Assembly: GCA_004794655.1 (NCBI GenBank)
Contig: SMMW01000534.1
Location: forward strand, 1,619,501 to 1,683,500
DNA: 64,000 bases
Source: Marisa cornuarietis
Lineage: Eukaryota > Mollusca > Gastropoda > Architaenioglossa > Ampullariidae
Direction of reading: 5' to 3'
Below, piece after piece: positions 21,787 through 34,195 of this stretch. Under the pieces are notes generated by a model. That model had not been told where the DNA came from, made no database searches, and worked only from the letters and a program-made list of their open reading frames with translations. A program made the position numbers and the translations under genes. How positions within the stretch are numbered: position 1 is the stretch's first letter; each line of letters begins with the position of its first letter.

Positions 21787-24224
21787 GCGCGCGTGGGTGA
21801 ATGTATGTGTGTGTGCAAATGTGTGTGTGTGTGAGTGAGAAAGAGAGAGAACGAGAGATATACATACACATTCATATATCAGTCGACTCTTGTGTCGGGA
21901 ATGGAGACCTGTCTTCACAGAGGATTGAGGAAAGTTAAACAAGCGAGAGGCAGAGGAGGTGGGAATGGGCGTTTTACGCCAAGCCAGCTATAAGGCTATA
22001 TCACGGCCAGGCAACCCTCTCAGAGAAAATTAATAAATAAAAATAAGAGATGTAAGACTGGTATGAATAATAATAATAAAAAATATCAAAGATGCGACGA
22101 GACACGCACCCCTTGCCACGTATCTAAAGTTGTTAGGTGGGGGGCAGCCGGGGTGGGTAGAGAACAGTTTAAGGACGAAGGTATGATTCAGAGCTATTCA
22201 CATTAGCGTCAAAGGTCAAAGGTTAGGCTTAGAAGGATTCACATTAGCACGTCAGTCTACTTGTGAATGGTGTGACAGCACAAAAAAACTGATAATTTGA
22301 TAAATTCACTGTCACTTTGGAAGATTGCCGGTCACTAGGGCTGAGTTTTAAGAGGTGCCAAGAGACAAAAGGTTCTGTAATACTGCTGTACACTGGATTT
22401 CATGAGAAGACTGTGTGACAGGCCATTAGTCAGTGAGTTTTTATGGAAGGCCCTCCAGTTCCAGACTTTTTCCAGTTGACTTTATAATCATTGCGCGTTA
22501 TTTCGGGTCTATAGCAAGTCTATATGCACATAAACTCGTCAATAAAAATATTTTAAAAAATGTATCACTTTTTTCTTCACAGATAAACAATCGTAAATTG
22601 TAAAAACGAAACTAAGAGTTTTCTAAGCTCATCCTGTGTGAATTGTAGAAGACACGAATGCTATGCACCCTGGAAGGCGAAGTCTGTAGGTGGAGGATGT
22701 CTGGGAAGTAAAATGGTTGAAAGACGAGGCGATATATGTACACAATGGACACCCGACCTTGTCGACTGCCAGCTGTTCGTGCTTCTGACCACAGACTAAC
22801 CAAATCAACTAAACAGTTCAGTGACTCGCACTGCAGGAAAAATATAACTGTTACAGAATTATCACAATTGTTTTAATTATGCCTTGTGCATTCAAGTTTC
22901 CAGCGAAAGTAGCTTCATCTTTGTATTAACCATCCATACATTTTGAGGGCCTAAAATAATTTTGTTTGTTTTGTATGTTTTAAAAATATATATTAGGAAA
23001 TAACAATAAAATTTCCATTTAGTTTTAGACTTTATTCTACATTGCACCTGCAACATTGAGAGGCTATGTACGTTGAGAATGCTGCATTAGAAGACAGTTC
23101 ATAAACAAATAAGCTAGTAAGGATTTTTTAATGCTTTACTTTCAATTCAACCACAGACGCTGCCTATGGGATATATCGTTGTAGGTTTAATAGATTACAT
23201 TAGTTTGAAGTACTTCAATAAATGTGTCTTCTTACTTTGTGTTAAATTTATAAACAGCGCAAAGCGTTTATATTGATGTTGAATGTCGATAATAGATAAC
23301 AAAGTCGATACAACAACTCACTCCAGTACGGAACATCGTCAATACACCTTTGTCAAGAAACCTTCTTCATATTATTATTGGCACTGCCTTGCATGTCTTT
23401 CGCAAAGAAACTTCAGAATACAACAATTTAATTTTAACATTTTTAAGGTATGCACAGAATAAAGCCTGTATTTCCTATATTTATTTTGCACTTTAAACGA
23501 AAGAGCATAAAACAAAAAAATTATTTGCATACATTTATGTCTTTTACTTTGAGATGTTCACATCCTTTGTCTTGTCCGCCGCTCATTTAAAAAAAAAAGT
23601 CTTTCTTACTCTAGAATAGCAAAGCGTGTAAACGGGTGAAGATGTGACATTTGAGATTGAAACTGCATTATGTCGATGTTAAGCTGTTTCCACACTCACA
23701 GGCCAGGTTGTTTCATTGAAAAAAGGACATAATAAAGCAACTAGGCTAGCAAAGTACTTTAAGGCGTTTGAATTACAAAGAGTTCCCAGCAACCTAGATT
23801 TCAGCGAAAATATTAAGAAAACAAAAAACTCAGCAGAACCAATCACACCTATGATTCAAAACCTAACACCGTGCGATGAAAAGTTTGTCTTAAATACTCA
23901 TATCAACTGTCTTTATGTGAAACACACCATTCACTATTTTGAAATAAATCAACATTAATTTTTAATAAAAATAAGTGAATAAGTACTGTTCCGCCTACTC
24001 CTCTATTCTTCATCCACGCACTATTTTTGATGATATTGTACTGGGAGTGCTTGTCTGGGGCAGTGGGTACCGCTGACAGTGCCTAGTTCTCTCCACCCGG
24101 CACCCTTGACCTGGCCACCCGCATATCGCCCGTGAGCACCCACGATTTTGTATATAAATAGCGGGCAACATTGCAGGACCTGCACCCTGCACCCTGCTCA
24201 CCGCAGCGCAAGTGAGGGTCATTC
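20960..24224. other. Spacer of unit 3: blocks C, J, F, G and K
   Basis: Block C is about 20963-21510, ending in TCATCG-rich text, followed by a GT microsatellite. Block J is about 22090-22410, block F about 22600-22790, block G about 23330-23610. Block K ('gcaactaggctagcaaagtac', cut; 'gtgcgatgaaaag') is about 23610-24010, with relatives at 31.2-31.6 and 45.65-45.85 kb. The 80-codon frame at 23716-23958 lies in block K and is broken in the relatives. No gene is supported. Bases 24010-24224 are GC-richer and unassigned. Confidence 0.55.
21741..21784. repeat. (GT)n microsatellite
   Basis: GT run with one CG interruption, followed by further GT-rich text to about 21835. Confidence 0.93.
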
Positions 24225-24525
24225 CTTCCCTTTTTGATTATTTCGAGTGTGGGAGAAGTACCTTTGCACTGGTAGATGTTCTGACCAAGTGGCTCACCTA
24301 CCTCAAAATTCTACATATTTGGTTTCCCTTATTTCGAAAAAGGGAGAAAAAAACCATTACACCGTTTAGAAGTTCTAGTCCACTGACACGTGGCTCACAT
24401 ACCTCGAAATACCACCTTCACAGTTTACTTTGAGTTCGTGATAAGTACCACCGCACTGTGTAGGTAAACTGGTTCGCTGTCAATTTACTCACATAACTCA
24501 AAATTCTTTTTCTCTCTCCTTAAGC
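24225..24525. repeat. About 96-base tandem repeat, three degenerate copies
   Basis: Each copy carries 'cgagtg..gagaagtacc', 'gtaggtgttctg', 'aagtggctcac' and 'tacctcaaa' variants. 'Gag' anchors lie at 24245, about 24335 and 24432. The same satellite occurs at 36885-37230 in another unit, preceded in both by 'cgcagcgcaagtgagggt' or its variant. Function unknown. Confidence 0.75.
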
Positions 24526-25344
24526 ATCAGTAATTTAATAACAAGTAAAATTAGGGATTAAAAGTGACAGGCATCAGAAGTATAGGATGTGTAGAGTAGG
24601 TTGGACCTGGTTTACACGTGTAAATGATGTAAAAAAAATCCATTTTACATTTACATACCTATTTTATGTGTTAGAGAATCACCAGGTATAATGTGGTGCT
24701 AACGAAATAGATAATCACTTGGCGAAAGAAACTTGTGTAGTCTCGTGCACGGTTACATAATGAACGAAAGCAGTTGTGGAACACAGAGCATGCATGACGA
24801 GAGTGATTAGCCGTCCGATACGGAGCTGAACTTTGACACGAAGAGAACTCTTTAGAAAAAACATGGTCTTCTGTGGATTCCGAGGTTGGCTACTTGCCGG
24901 TGTATAGCAGATAGAAGGAAGGAAAAACACAACGCGAGGTATTAGACTCCTTGGGAGTTTCGTCCTATTTCCCGGAACAACAAAGAGAAACGAACTGAGT
25001 GGCACTAGGGCTATTAAGAACATCGAATAACAAAAGGTTCGGTCACACCGTGTAGTTAGCCTTGTTACAAACGAAACAGTCCGACTACGGGTGTTTATCT
25101 CGAAAACCGATAAAGACACACATCAAAATTGAATTATCTTACACCTGAGCTCTAAACATACTTTCTGAATGCCACTTTTTCTTTCAATGATAATAATAAA
25201 ATATTAAAGAAAAATATTGGCACGTTGATGTGTCGTATAACAAAATAAATGAGAGTTTGATCGTCTCTCAAACTTCACTTCTAATATTTCGCTGTAATTA
25301 CAACGACGGCATAAATTCGTTTCTAGCGAGAATCCCTCTAGTTT
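24526..25344. other. Spacer before copy 4: blocks B and A, diverged
   Basis: Block B is at 24590-25120 ('ccattttacatttacatacct', cut; 'gtctcgtgcacggtt'; 'gaacacagagca'; 'ctacgggtgtttatctcg'). Block A is about 25140-25344, much more diverged than between copies 2 and 3. No gene. Confidence 0.5.
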
Positions 25345-26427
25345 TTAATTTAAATGTTTTTCACGTCGGAAATATTGCAGGATATTAACAACGGAACAGC
25401 GAAAACTAAAATATATTTCTGACCTGTAGCGCGATGAGTGCCCATAATAAATAAGAAAGGTAAAAGAACAGTTCACAGCTGTACATGTGACTGCAAACAC
25501 GCCCATCGTCAGAAAACTATTCTGGTATCGACCTCCGAGATCAAAGTCCAGTATGAAGGTTGAGGTCATAATAAGAGCGACATATGGTATTGAAGTTATT
25601 ATGTATACACACGAGACAAGTACAAGCATCTTGATAAGCGCCGTCTGTTGGACCTGATGATCACTTCCAACTGAACTCGTCTTCTGCCGCCACAGTATGG
25701 TGGTTCTTAGTTTCAAGATGGTTGCAACTGTCGCGAGACACATACTTATAAATATACAAGGGGGAAGAATAGTCAGTAGACAAACCTCGAACCCGCGGAA
25801 TAACAAATAGTTCTTCTTGTAAGTCGTGGACAGTTCCAACACCCAGTAAAGTGTTTGGTTGGTAATGTTGCTACGCTTGGCGGAAATATCATAATGAAAG
25901 AAACTGTAAACAAACCCAAGCTGAGTGATGATGTAGATGGAAGCGAGCAGCGCCGCCATGGAGCGAGTTTTCATGAGGGAAGTTGCTCGTAGGGGGAGAT
26001 AAACGCACACACAGCGTTCAATGGCGATCACAAGAGTGATCCATCCTGCCATAGTTCTCATCTCGTCTCTGATTGCCATCCCAAACTGAAGAGACTTGTA
26101 ATAAATTTCTTTGCCTAACAGCAGGTCAGTAAATTCAAGGAATGGACCGATCATTGTTACAGCGAGTAGAGACAATAAATACAGGAGGTCTGTGAGTGAC
26201 AGACAAAAGAGACAGAAGTTCATGCGGTCTCTGAGACCCTGGCGCCAGAAGACCACAGTGTTGACTATGTTGGACGGGATGCCAGCTAGAAACACCAGCG
26301 GCTTTACAACACATTGTGCTACTAAGTTGAACAGTTGATAATCTTCGTAACTGACAGGATCGAATGCGTTGTTCCATGGCAACACAGAGTCTGGAGCAGA
26401 AATGGAGTTGTTAGAGAGGCTCTTCAT
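25345..26427 (-). CDS. Receptor copy 4: class A 7TM receptor, chemosensory-receptor-like
   Basis: Intact frame. An in-frame ATG at 26500-26502 would give 385 residues, but the homologous start used by copies 2, 3 and 5 is the ATG at 26425-26427, giving 360 residues (MKSLSNNSISAPDSVLP). The acceptor-like site lies between the two, which favours the inner start. TM2 has D80. E137-R138-C139 follows TM3. TM3 carries W129 where the other intact copies have cysteine, and S112 replaces the cysteine of copies 2, 3 and 5 at the top of TM3. ECL2 lacks cysteine and has two NxT sites. TM6 ends SIPYVALIM. TM7 reads VNCSFTFLIYYGHSS. The tail is 17 residues shorter than in copies 2 and 3. The first half resembles copy 1, the middle is nearly identical to copies 2 and 5. 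Confidence 0.92.
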   Translation of the reverse strand: MKSLSNNSISAPDSVLPWNNAFDPVSYEDYQLFNLVAQCVVKPLVFLAGIPSNIVNTVVFWRQGLRDRMNFCLFCLSLTDLLYLLSLLAVTMIGPFLEFTDLLLGKEIYYKSLQFGMAIRDEMRTMAGWITLVIAIERCVCVYLPLRATSLMKTRSMAALLASIYIITQLGFVYSFFHYDISAKRSNITNQTLYWVLELSTTYKKNYLLFRGFEVCLLTILPPCIFISMCLATVATILKLRTTILWRQKTSSVGSDHQVQQTALIKMLVLVSCVYIITSIPYVALIMTSTFILDFDLGGRYQNSFLTMGVFAVTCTAVNCSFTFLIYYGHSSRYRSEIYFSFRCSVVNILQYFRREKHLN

Positions 26428-27840
26428 GGCGCTGCTGAAAAATGTCAAGTAATCCCCGGTAAACTCTCTTAAACCATTTCCCACCCATCTTACTGAGACC
26501 ATTAAAAAAAAGCTTTTTATTTTTCTGTTGTCTACATTCGATATATCAAATTCTGAATATTAACAGCGAAACAAGTGTTCATCTTTGATTAGCCCTTCTC
26601 TTTAATTTGTTTACGTGTTTAAAGACAAATAAAATTTATTAATTTTATATTCTTCGTTTGAGTGTATTTTTCAGTAAAACATATTAGAGTGTACCAACAC
26701 ACACACACACACACACACGAAAATAATGAAAATCTTGTGTATCGTTTATTTTCAAAAAGTTGAACATACTGATGTTAATAACTTCAGTGAAAATTTAAGT
26801 TTTTCGAATGAAGATAAAAAATCAAACGAAGAAAATTAAACTGAAATAATGTTTACGTTTATAGGGGGACGGAATGAAATGGCCCAATATTACACGAAAT
26901 ATTTTGCAAAGTTAAGCCGAGATCAATGAGGCGACGTGTTTCTAGTCTCTGTGGTTTTTTCTTTACAGATTTCTGCAATCACTAAACACTTATAACAGTC
27001 TGCTGTTGACTAGCCTGTCACTGACTTGGTTATGGCCTGCGTGTATAGATGATCTCACTGGACACCGACGATCAGTTTTTATAGTTCTGACCGCTGTTAA
27101 TGAGTTGATTTGTTGTTTTACGCCGAGCCAGTGTAAAACTTTCACAGCGACTCACCCAGGTATGAATTTATTATTTATTATGCTATGATGTCTTTCTTAG
27201 CTGTGTCAATACTTCCCATTATTGAAAACATTTCCAGAAGATATTCAATACATTGTTTTTCTATTTGCATACTGTCAGGAACCAACAAATCATAAAATGC
27301 ACTCGCTCTCCACATTTGCACATTCTTGCAACGAACACAAACAATTGTAAGACTTTAACAACAACTCACCCAGGTATGAATTTTTAACACAAACGATTGC
27401 CTTGGGCTGTCCATATCGAGTCTATTGTGACCGGGACAAGAACTTCCACAGGACATTTACCTTTACAGATCTTCACCGGATATGGCCAACTGTCGCCTGT
27501 AAGTACTACACCAGTCATACACAAAAGTACAATTGTTATAAGCCTATCGGTAGACGGTCACGGCCAAGGATGATGAAATGTTAACATGGAAATACAACAT
27601 AACACATGGTATAAATACTCATTCTACGTCAACTGATTGCTGACTATAATCTTATAAGGAAGTAACTTCTTCGATAGCGTTTCCTCTCAAGTCCATAGTC
27701 AATCTTCTCTCGATAATGTATCCGTGTGTCCAATAAACATCTCCCCAAATTGTCACACAGTCCGTACTTACGGGGAAGACGTTCTCCCTGATATTTTAAT
27801 CCGTCGGAGAAAATAGATCGTGTATACGGTCGTCCAATCA
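26428..27840. other. Upstream flank of copy 4: leader, short CA repeat, block C
   Basis: Leader similar to the other copies to about 26700. (CA)n at 26697-26719. Block C is about 26840-27110. After that the unit structure is lost; 27120-27840 is unassigned, with two 'actcacccaggtatgaatttt' sites (27147 and 27366; 20 bases or fewer shared) about 220 bases apart that may bound an insertion or duplication. No gene. Confidence 0.4.
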
Positions 27841-28640
27841 CATTATCTCACAAAAAACACGACTCGGGTTGAGCCACTGGCGGCAAAAAAGAGCTACGGG
27901 AATGATGGGGGTCCCGCTACTTCTGAGAACGTGTATACGAAAGACGGTGAACTTGGTCGCCGAACGAAGTGATGTCCACACACGCAGCAGCACTGACGAG
28001 TGGTTGGGCCACTGGATGTCACGTGGTAAGGTCCCCCGCTGAATAACATGTAGCGGTTGGTGCTGGGTCGACTCACCGCAGCAGATGTAGTTACTCGTGC
28101 GGCGCGCACGCTCCGTAGTACAAGGACACTGCTTTCGGGTTTTTCTTGAAGCTTGAAGTATAGGGGTTCTTGTTCCCCCCCCCCACAACTGTAACCTGTA
28201 ACTTGTATTTTATCTATTACTACCAAAAGATAGTACTTAATCCGGTGCAAGCTCCAAAATTTGCAAAATTTTCAGTATAAAATATAAAAATTAAAAAATA
28301 CATAATCAAGACAAATATACTGCGTCTAGGCGAGGCAGTACATCCAACTACGATCGCGGCGTCTTCGGACGACGATTGACCTCTCTTTCCAAACTTTACT
28401 AGTGGGGACCGCCACGCGATACAACCTTCCGTCCCCGACGATCGGACACCCACTGATTTGTTTCGCTCAGCTCACTCATCCTTGCTTCCCTTGAACACAA
28501 TACTCCAGTGCATTCGTTAACCCTTTCGACCATTACACACTCTGCTTCCATTCTCTAACCAAAAAACGAGCATGACTAGGGTTTAGTTTTTGTGCCTGCA
28601 CAGGTTGATCCGCGACACATACATAAATATAATGTCTCGC
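27841..28640. other. GC-richer unassigned segment
   Basis: CpG-containing, GC-richer than its surroundings (for instance 28080-28140 and 28330-28450). Overlapping open frames of 65-118 codons exist on the minus strand but none is recognisable. The 'gttgatccgcgacacata' near 28604 marks the return to AT-rich sequence. Could be part of an unidentified retroelement. It interrupts the unit pattern between block C and block F. Confidence 0.3.
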
Positions 28641-29440
28641 TAACACTTTGTCAGTACATATGTCTTTTAGCACTCCAAATAGAATAACTTGAATTTCTTA
28701 ATAATCATGACGTAACGTAATTTTTTCCAAATTTTACTAATAAACTGCCATTGCCATAACAGATGACTTGGCTCTTCTTCAAGAAGACACGCAGTAAATA
28801 TGGGGGGGGAGTTAATTCGTTTATTATGGAAAGGAATCTGTTAGAAGTCTAAACTTAAACTATTTTAGTTGATTGCCTGTTTCGTATAGTATTTGTTAAA
28901 TACAAGTTTACATGGTAGTGTTTTCAAAGCTAGAATTCCATTTCACAATTCCATCTATTTTTTCTTTTTCAGTTTATTTCATGTTTTTAATCTAAAATTT
29001 ATTATGAAACTGTTTGCACTGAGAACTCTAGAACCTTAGCGTTAATGTTAAGACATTTAAGCAGAAACTCTTGGTTCGAGATGTAACCACATGTAATTTT
29101 TAGTAAGTCTCTAGCTTTATAAATACCTTCTCGCAACCAATTACTAAAATAAATTGTTTGGTTTCCATAATAATATTTATGTTGTTGAAGGGGGATTCTG
29201 TGTTAAATTCATCAACGCGTATTTTACATACAATCGTTTAAAAAGTTTCAAAACATGATGCCAGAAAAGCTTATGTATTCTCTTAATGTATTTACAAACT
29301 CACTACCTAGAAAATGTAACGTATTTAGTTCAGGTTACAGGTAAAGAGTGGATTTCTTTAATACTGTCTGATTGTAGAGCAGTCTCTTTAGTCAGGCGAT
29401 TGTTCATTCAAACAGGAAGAACTAAACTATAACCATTTCC
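28641..29440. other. AT-rich unassigned segment, possible 3' part of a LINE
   Basis: No clear frame. It lies downstream (minus strand) of the RT remnant at 29441-30230 and may be its C-terminal and 3' UTR part, too decayed to read. Confidence 0.3.
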
Positions 29441-30230
29441 ATACCGCCCTTTACGTAAAGCTGGCATACACCTTTCTTACTGATCTTAACTTGCTTACCA
29501 GTCAATAAAAGTTAAAAAAAGCTCTTCGGTTTCTCAATTTCAAGTCCTCAGGTTCAGGAAAGTTAAGGAATAAGTATGCTAGATTTAACATGACAAAACC
29601 TTTATTTTTTCCCGATGGCAAAAATTGGCGCTTTCTTCACAAACAAAGCATTTTTGTATTTCGATTAATATCATCACAGTTTAAACTTACAATAGGTCTG
29701 AAATGAAAAAAGAAAGTGATACCTAGATATTTAAAAATTCCTGAATTCCAGCAAAAATTGATATAACACAGAAACCTTGTCTGTCAGTCATAGAACTTGG
29801 GGTTTCTCATAGTTTACTTTCAGACATGACATCTTTGCAAAGACTCTAATAATTTTAACACTCTGTAAACTATTTTTCATTTCCATCCAGACATAACGAT
29901 ATATCATCTATAAAGTGTTGTCGTAACAAGTCCTTATTTTGCACTTTTACGTCTCTCACATTTTCATGCAAAATAACAGATAGAGCTTCTGCACATAGCA
30001 AAAACAAAGAAGGTGACAGGGCAGCACCTTGTCTCGCTCCTCTCGTTCTCTTCCGCGTCTATATATATATGTAAATGCCTGAGGATACATCTGGATAGAA
30101 AGATTGCATCCATTTTCTCAAATCAGCTCCAAAATGTCTGTATTAGTAAGTTCCAAGATATATATATAGATATATATAATCGAACGCTTTTTGAAAGTCC
30201 ACAAGTTATAGCAAACCAGGTATTTTTTAT
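29441..30230 (-). mobile_element. LINE reverse transcriptase remnant (L1/Tx1-like), antisense
   Basis: Translation of the minus strand from about 30205 gives LVDFQKAFDYI. After a short (TA) expansion and frame change it gives RKRTRGARQGAALSPSLFL, LCAEALSVILHENVRDVKV and then LLRQHFIDDISLCLDG at about 29935-29885. These are RT motifs: the block before the palm, G-x-RQGxxLSP, and the catalytic motif with FIDD in place of YADD. The 'LCAEALS' and 'FLDG'-like style is that of L1/Tx1-group elements. Stops follow. Microsatellite expansion (TATA at 30059-30072 and 30156-30178) damages it further. Confidence 0.75.
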
Positions 30231-31684
30231 AATTAGTGTACGAATGAAAGATCATATATTAGACTTATATTGTCTCCAGTATCTTTGCGTTTTATAACCT
30301 ATTTTCGATCAGTGTGAATTACTCTGCACAATACCTTTTTATTCTTATTGCAATGCATGAGAATGCATAGTTATCTAAATTTATCATGTGTGAATTGTAG
30401 ACATTGTAGATCACACGTGTGCAATGCATGTTCAAAGGCATTATCTATCGGCGTAGGATTTATGAGAACAAAAATAGTTGTAAGATGAGACAATAAATCG
30501 CAGCCGCTTCTGTATGAGGTCTTTGCGCACCATGGACACCTGGGCTTGTAGATTGCTCACTTCTGGTGATTCAGGTCTCACTTGTGCACATAACTATGCA
30601 AATGAGTGTACGTTACTTCTGCATATATTTTCTTGTAAAACAACAATGTTCAAATATAGGATCTAATTATATATCAACATATTAGTTTTGTACTCCTGAC
30701 GACTGCCGCTTATGTGTCAAAAACTTTCAAAAAGCTTTATCAATATTATCATTGTTTGTACGTCTTTCATAAAGGAAAAAAAATTAAAAACACAATGTTG
30801 TTTAATTTTTAAGGTATGTACAGGAAATAGCATATCTCACATTTTCAATATCTACTGAACACTTATAAAGAGATAGCATAAAACGAAGACAAATATATAA
30901 TAACATTTCCAATTATTTTCAAACAATTATGTCCTAGTCACTCGACTGCAAATTTGTATCTCTCTCACAAAGATTCATTAGTCAGACTATAATTTAAATT
31001 TTCTCCTTTGATATAAATAGAAATGGAAAGAGTTACACCGAGGACGGAGTATGTAAACTTTGGGTGATTTATGGCTCGTTATGGTGGTTTATGCCATGAA
31101 TGTCTATGAGGTACGAGTTCGTTATGGTTATCAGACCGGAATTAGAAAGTTGTACTCAAGTGCCCATTACTTAATGTATCCAGGAAAATGGACTTGATTA
31201 AAAGGTATTTCTTACTTTAGGAAAAGGTGTAAAATGACGAAGAGACATTTCAGATCTAAGCTGAATTATAATAATGCTAAGCTGTTATCACACTCACAAG
31301 CCAAGATGTTTCATTGAAAAGAAAACAGCACATAGCTACTAGGTATGTAAAGTACTCTAAGGGGTTTGAATTACAAAGACTTCATGGGACGAAAATTTTA
31401 AAGATTACGAGAATCTTGATGCAAGTGAAAAGATTAAAAAAACATCGAATTGATCACAACTATGTTCCCAAAATGAGCACCGTGCGATAAAAGCAGCTGA
31501 GGTTTTGTTAACTTCTAATATAAATTGCAATTTTGTAACACATCGAGTTATCTATTTTGAAATAAGTAAACATTAATTTCCAATAAAAATAAAAACTATT
31601 CCACCTAATCCTTAATTCTTCAACAACCCACTTTTTTCAATGGTATTATCTGTTTACTGACGGTTAGTTAACGAATAAAGAACG
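30231..31684. other. Spacer: blocks F, G, H and K
   Basis: Block F is about 30390-30560, block G about 30715-30935, block H about 30940-31205 and block K about 31215-31635, in the same order as in other units. No gene. This is a clean, if diverged, copy of the spacer between units 4 and 5. Confidence 0.55.
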
Positions 31685-31960
31685 ATGGTGAAGTCTGCCG
31701 ATGACACCACGGTAGTAGCTTTCATCGAGAATAACGACGAGTCTGCGTACAGCCAAGATGTGGATCACCTGCTGGCTTGGAGCAGTGATAACGGTCTTCT
31801 GCTCAATGTGTCTAATACCAAAGAGACGAGAGCTGATTTCCACAGGAACAGAGGATGTCGTTCGTGACCCAGAGATACAAGCAAGCATGCATCTCTTCAG
31901 GTGATGTGAAGCATTTTGTTTACGATGAAATCGGTCTGGAGGAAGATCACGGACTATAGG
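31685..31960 (+). mobile_element. LINE RT fragment (CR1/Rex-like)
   Basis: Encodes KSADDTTVVAFIENNDESAY, then VDHLLAWSSDNGLLLNVSNT and KETRADFHRN: the catalytic ADD motif and the following region of a CR1/Rex-type reverse transcriptase. Only this short piece remains, in one frame for 60 codons. It is separate from the L2-like LINE that starts about 50 bases later. Confidence 0.8.
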
Positions 31961-32010
31961 GGTCACAATTCTGGGCAAGGAAAAGGCAACCACAGTCGTT
32001 AGGATAGTAC

Positions 32011-33785
32011 ATGGACATGCTTACCTTTGAAGCCGATGTGAAGCCGATTATTCTAAAAGCAAAGCCAACAACTTGCCAGTTAGACCCAATGCTAACAAGT
32101 CTTCTTCTTCAGTGCTTAGATACTTTAATTCCCTCCATCACAAATATTGTAAATGTAGGCTTGTCGTCAGGTGTTCTCCCATCTTTGTTTTAAAATGCCC
32201 TGGTGAGGCCACGCTTCAAGTCTTGAATAACTACTGCCCAGTTTTCAATTTGTCTTATCTCTCTAAGATCACGGAGAAGGAAGCTTTCAAAAACCTCTGG
32301 TTCTGCTTACAAGACCACCACCTGATCCCCCAAGCTCAGTCAGCATAGAGACCTTTTCACAGCACCGAGACTACTCTTATTAATATTGACCACAGCTATA
32401 TTATCTGCCCTTGACAGTAGTGATGTTTCGGTCTTAACTCTACTGGACCTGTCTGCTGCATTTGACACTATGAGCCACTTTCTGATCCTTCATAGACTCC
32501 ACACCCTCTACGGGATTTCTGAACCTGCGCTCTCATGGTTCAACTCCTATCTCACAGATAGGACCCAGACTGTGTTCGCTGATGGTCAAACATCTCACCC
32601 TGCTTCACTTTCGTGTGGGGTCCCCAAGGCTCAGTACTTCGCCCAGTTCTGTTCATCCTGTACACTAAACCACTTTCATCTTGCATCCGGTCTCACCAGG
32701 TTTCTCATCAGTCCTATGCAGACGAGACGACACTGTTCTGTTCCATTCTCACTCTGCTTTTAGCAATATAGAAGCATTTATCAGCGATATCAAGGGCTGG
32801 ATGGTAAAAACAAACTTAAACTAAACGATAATAAAAAGGAAGCCCTTCTATGCTCGAGAAGAAGAAAGCAATCTTCACTCGTTTGTCCGCCGAATCACAC
32901 CAAGGTGGACAAAACAAACATCTTTGCGTTATCTCTCAGGAATCTGGGATTCATTGTCACTGCAGACATAAACCTTAATAAACAAGCTGTCTGTCAGTCT
33001 GTCTATTATAAGCTGCTCAAGATTAGTGCCATCCGTCATATTCTCTCTTCACGTGCTACCAACACTCTTGTCTGTGTGTTTGTTCTTTCTTGACTTGACT
33101 ACTGCAACTCCTTGCTTGCCTGCTGCTCTCAATACCTCCAAAAAATACAGAACTCACGTCTGGTGCTTTGAGTTTTCTACACTCGCTACCCATCCGTTCT
33201 TTTATTCAGTACAAACTGTCTTTGGTGTTTTTCAATTCCTTTCCTGGTTCCTGTCCTGACTATTTCTCCGAACTTCTCTTCCCTTACATCCCAGCTAGAC
33301 AACTCTGCTCTTCGTCTGACGATCATCTCCTAACTGTTACTGTCACCAGAACAACAACAACATATGGTCACAGGATTTTTAGTCACTGTGCAGCAAAACA
33401 ATGGAACTCTCCCCCCCTTTCCATATCCATCACCTACCCACCATTGAATCCTTGAAATGTACCCTGAGAACACACCTCTTCCTTGAGTATTACTCCTAAC
33501 ACAATCCACAAAATGCTCGTCCTTTCACACCCTCCACTTTCCACTTTATTGCTTCTTTACTACTTGTTGTTCTCTGCAGAATCACAATATTCTGAGTTGT
33601 CGTTACTTGGTTCCTTTTTGCGTTTTTAAATTTGTCTTCTTTTGTCGTTAGTACTGTTGTTTATGTTTCCGTCCCTCGTATGTTGTCCATGTTGTCCATG
33701 TCTCATTCTTATTTAACGCGCAAAGAGCATGCTCCTCACGAGTGTCAGTACGCGCTATACAAATATTTCATTTATTATTATTAAA
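32011..33785 (+). mobile_element. CR1/L2-like LINE, 5'-truncated and frameshifted, with 3' end
   Basis: Plus-strand pieces in order: LDPMLTSLLLQCLDTLIPSI (32084-32143), then VLNNYCPVFNLSYLSKITE, HHLIPQAQSA, then from 32390 SDVSVLTLLDLSAAFDTMSH, LSWFNSYLTDRTQTVFADGQ and LSCGVPKA. Later come GFIVTADINLNKQ and, near 33430, ESLKCTLRTHLFLEYYS in broken form. The 3' end is 'gcgctatacaaatatttcatttattattatta' (cut here; 33746-33782), characteristic of the L2 group. Several frameshifts; dead. Confidence 0.87.
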
Positions 33786-34195
33786 GCCAGAATGAATGAA
33801 GAACTGGGATCATATTAATTAGCCATACTAATTATCTACAACTTTGACTTCGTTTGCTGCATAGTGATCTTTAGAGGCTCCCAGTAGTGTAGTTGTTATA
33901 AACACTCGCTTGTCACCACTGCAGTGAAAACCTCTGGGTTCACTTCTCGTTTCGGGACATTCTTTATATGTGGTACCTGTCTGCAAGGTAGAGCGAAATA
34001 AAAATGTGGTCCCTGGGCCAATAAAACGTTTGTCTTCACGGTAAAATAACAAACAAAAGTAGTTGTAAAACACTGAGCTCATTTGGCGAGAGAAAGAAGC
34101 CAACCGACACGGAGCTGAACGATGATCCGACTCCGCTATCACATCAGCCAAATGTTACTTTCGTTGAAAATCTAACTCCGTCTACTTTTCAATTT
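33786..34195. other. 3' flank of copy 5 with partial block B
   Basis: Bases 34010-34115 match part of block B ('aatgaaagtagttgt'-like, 'acggagctgaacgat'). The rest is unassigned. Block A is not recognisable. No gene. Confidence 0.45.
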
